Shown: piece by piece, positions 62,621-64,000 of the stretch
Layout: each line of letters starts with the position of its first letter
Numbering within the stretch: position 1 is the stretch's first letter
Assembly (NCBI RefSeq): GCF_900108875.1
Contig: NZ_FNYJ01000001.1
Coordinates: forward strand, 1,519,533-1,583,532
Length of the DNA stretch: 64,000 nucleotides
Source of the DNA: Pseudomonas sp. NFR16
GTDB taxonomy: Bacteria > Pseudomonadota > Gammaproteobacteria > Pseudomonadales > Pseudomonadaceae
Direction of reading: 5' to 3'
Made by a program: the position numbers and the translations under genes
The notes under the pieces: model-generated
The model's input: the letters and a program-made list of their open reading frames with translations, nothing else
Databases searched by the model: none
Told to the model about the DNA's origin: nothing

Positions 62621-64000
62621 CAGTTGCTTTCCTCCAGCTCATTCATTAACTCGTCCAGGGCATCGAGCCGGTCGAGTGTCAGGGTCTGCCCCTGCAAGGT
62701 GTCGATCAGGGCGGCCTGCGCGGCGATGGTGGTGGCCTCGAAGGCCTGGGCCAGTGGAATGCTCACGCCCAGGCTCTCGCGAATGCGCGACAACAGCCGT
62801 GTTGCCAGCAGCGAATGCCCGCCCAGTTCAAAGAAGTTGTCGTCGCGACCGACCTGCTCGACTTTCAGCAGGCTTTGCCACAGCTCGGCGAGAATCTCTT
62901 CGCGCTCACCGCGAGGCGCCTCGAAACGGCGGCCTTGCCAGTCAGGCGCCGGCAGCGCCTTGCGGTCGAGCTTGCCGTTGGCGTTGCGCGGCAGGCGTTC
63001 GAGCAGCATCAGTTGGGCCGGGACCATGAACGCTGGCAGCTCCAGTGCCAGCGCGGTCTTCAGCACGTCGGCCGACAGGCGCTGCTGCGGCTCGCCGACC
63101 ACATACGCCACCAGTTGCGGACCGTGGGGAGTCGGCTGCGCGCTGACCACCGCGTCGCGCACGGCCGGTTGCGCCAGCAGCACGCTTTCGATCTCGCCCA
63201 GCTCGATACGCTGACCGCGGATCTTCACCTGGAAGTCGGCACGGCCGACGTACTCCAGCACACCGTCGGCATTCCAGCGGGCCAGATCGCCACTGCGATA
63301 CAAGCGTGTGCCCGGCTCGCCGAAAGGATCGGGCAGGAAACGCTCGGCGGTCAGCCCGGGACGAGCGGCATAACCGCGACCCACACCGATGCCGCCGATG
63401 TACAACTCACCCACCACACCCGGCGCCGCCAGTTGCAGGCTGGAATCCAGTACATACAAACGGTTGTTATCGGTCGCACGCCCGATCGGCATGTTCGCCT
63501 TGGCCGCAGGTACGGCGGTCAGCGTATGCAAGGCGACGTCGTCGGCGCATTCGGCCGGGCCGTAGGCGTTCACCAGCGGCACGTTCGGGTAGCGGGCAAA
63601 CCAGCGCGTGGCCAGATCCACGGTCAGTGCTTCACCGGTCGGCAGCAACCAGCGCAGCGCATCAAGCTTGTGCGGCGCCACGGCGAGCATGCCGTCGATC
63701 ACCGCGGGCACGCATTCGAGCACCGTGATCTGGTTGACAACCACCTCGTCCAGCAGGCGCTGCGGGTCGTGCACCACGGCGTCCGGAAGGATCTCCACGC
63801 GCCCGCCGAACAGCGGTGCGGTGAGGAACTGCCAGACGGAAATATCGAAACCGGTGGCGGCGGTCTGGGCAATCACGTCGCCCTCGCCCAGGCGCAAATA
63901 CGGCAGCTTGGACATCTGGTTGTTGAGCATGCCGCGCTGGTTGACCATCACCCCTTTCGGCTCGCCCGTGGAGCCGGAGGTGTAGATCACATAGGCCAGT
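62620..64000 (-). CDS. siderophore NRPS, upstream protein, 3' part only (A-T)
   Basis: Open at the right edge. The visible 459 residues hold an adenylation domain from core A3 (LAYVIYTSGSTGEPKG) onward and a carrier domain (FFELGGHSLLATRLL), then a short helical tail ending ELEESN. Code positions read by eye give DIWELTADDK, which I recall as a diaminobutyrate code in Pseudomonas synthetases. The Dab aminotransferase in the same locus supports this. The stop overlaps the next NRPS start (TGATG). Earlier modules lie outside the window. Confidence 0.92.
   Translation of the reverse strand, partial: LAYVIYTSGSTGEPKGVMVNQRGMLNNQMSKLPYLRLGEGDVIAQTAATGFDISVWQFLTAPLFGGRVEILPDAVVHDPQRLLDEVVVNQITVLECVPAVIDGMLAVAPHKLDALRWLLPTGEALTVDLATRWFARYPNVPLVNAYGPAECADDVALHTLTAVPAAKANMPIGRATDNNRLYVLDSSLQLAAPGVVGELYIGGIGVGRGYAARPGLTAERFLPDPFGEPGTRLYRSGDLARWNADGVLEYVGRADFQVKIRGQRIELGEIESVLLAQPAVRDAVVSAQPTPHGPQLVAYVVGEPQQRLSADVLKTALALELPAFMVPAQLMLLERLPRNANGKLDRKALPAPDWQGRRFEAPRGEREEILAELWQSLLKVEQVGRDDNFFELGGHSLLATRLLSRIRESLGVSIPLAQAFEATTIAAQAALIDTLQGQTLTLDRLDALDELMNELEESN

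Noticed and set aside
39287..64000. assignment of the locus to classical pyoverdine
   Set aside because: The receptor lacks the STN signalling domain, a FhuF reductase is present, and no pvdE/N/O/P genes are visible. It is not fully excluded because the upstream NRPS is cut by the window edge.

Overview
The window reads as a chromosomal segment of a fluorescent-type Pseudomonas. The evidence is the gene neighbourhoods (lysR|leuC, gltX beside tRNA-Glu/Ala genes, uvrB|aromatic aminotransferase), the GC-rich coding, and many dispersed REP/BIME elements of the types seen in that genus. No phage, transposase or CRISPR array is visible.

Layout: (1) 1-5.1 kb, housekeeping: leuC (cut by the left edge), a divergent LysR regulator, an ibpA-like small heat-shock gene with a sigma32-type promoter and a ROSE-type RNA thermometer, dusC, a thioesterase and a TetR regulator with a palindromic operator. 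(2) 5.06-7.25 kb: four tRNA genes (Glu-Ala-Glu-Ala) behind a strong promoter, next to gltX. (3) 7.5-13.7 kb: an EmrA/EmrB-type drug efflux pair, uvrB, and an aspartate/aromatic aminotransferase. (4) 13.9-22.1 kb: a probable 2-hydroxy-acid uptake and oxidation regulon: a 2-oxoglutarate/Fe(II) oxygenase, an FMN L-2-hydroxy-acid dehydrogenase, an FAD D-2-hydroxy-acid dehydrogenase type enzyme, a polar amino acid type ABC transporter and a HutC-type GntR regulator. Matching operator-like sites lie in front of three transcription units. (5) 22.2-25.2 kb: a small acidic Asn/Gln-rich protein, an MFS exporter and an SDR. (6) 25.3-33.0 kb: a complete non-phosphorylating L-fucose route (FCD regulator, KDF dehydrogenase, diketo-acid hydrolase, fuconate dehydratase, lactonase, L-fucose dehydrogenase, mutarotase, FucP-like symporter). 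(7) 33.4-37.3 kb: a membrane-bound gluconate 2-dehydrogenase (three-haem cytochrome c, FAD subunit, Tat-exported small subunit), followed by a chemoreceptor gene. (8) 39.3-64.0 kb, all on the minus strand: an NRPS siderophore locus that runs off the right edge.

The siderophore locus encodes, in transcription order, an NRPS ending in an adenylation-carrier pair with a diaminobutyrate-like code; a four-module NRPS (C-A-T-E, C-A-T, C-A-T, C-A-T-E, TE); a diaminobutyrate aminotransferase; a TonB-dependent receptor without a signalling domain, preceded by a Fur-like box; MbtH; a SyrP/TauD-type hydroxylase; a PvdF-like formyltransferase; and a FhuF-like reductase. The visible codes predict ...Dab - D-Ser - (formyl)OH-Orn - Ser - D-(formyl)OH-Orn. 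This looks like a hydroxamate/hydroxycarboxylate siderophore separate from classical pyoverdine, with a gene order like the ornibactin locus.

Two observations stand out. The large NRPS contains two pairs of nearly identical adenylation regions with sharp edges, which looks like recent internal recombination. The first Ser adenylation domain is broken at 60651-60661, where 27 expected bases of core motif A3 are replaced by 11 unrelated ones. The net loss of 16 bases shifts the frame, so this is either a real loss-of-production mutation or an assembly fault inside a repeat.
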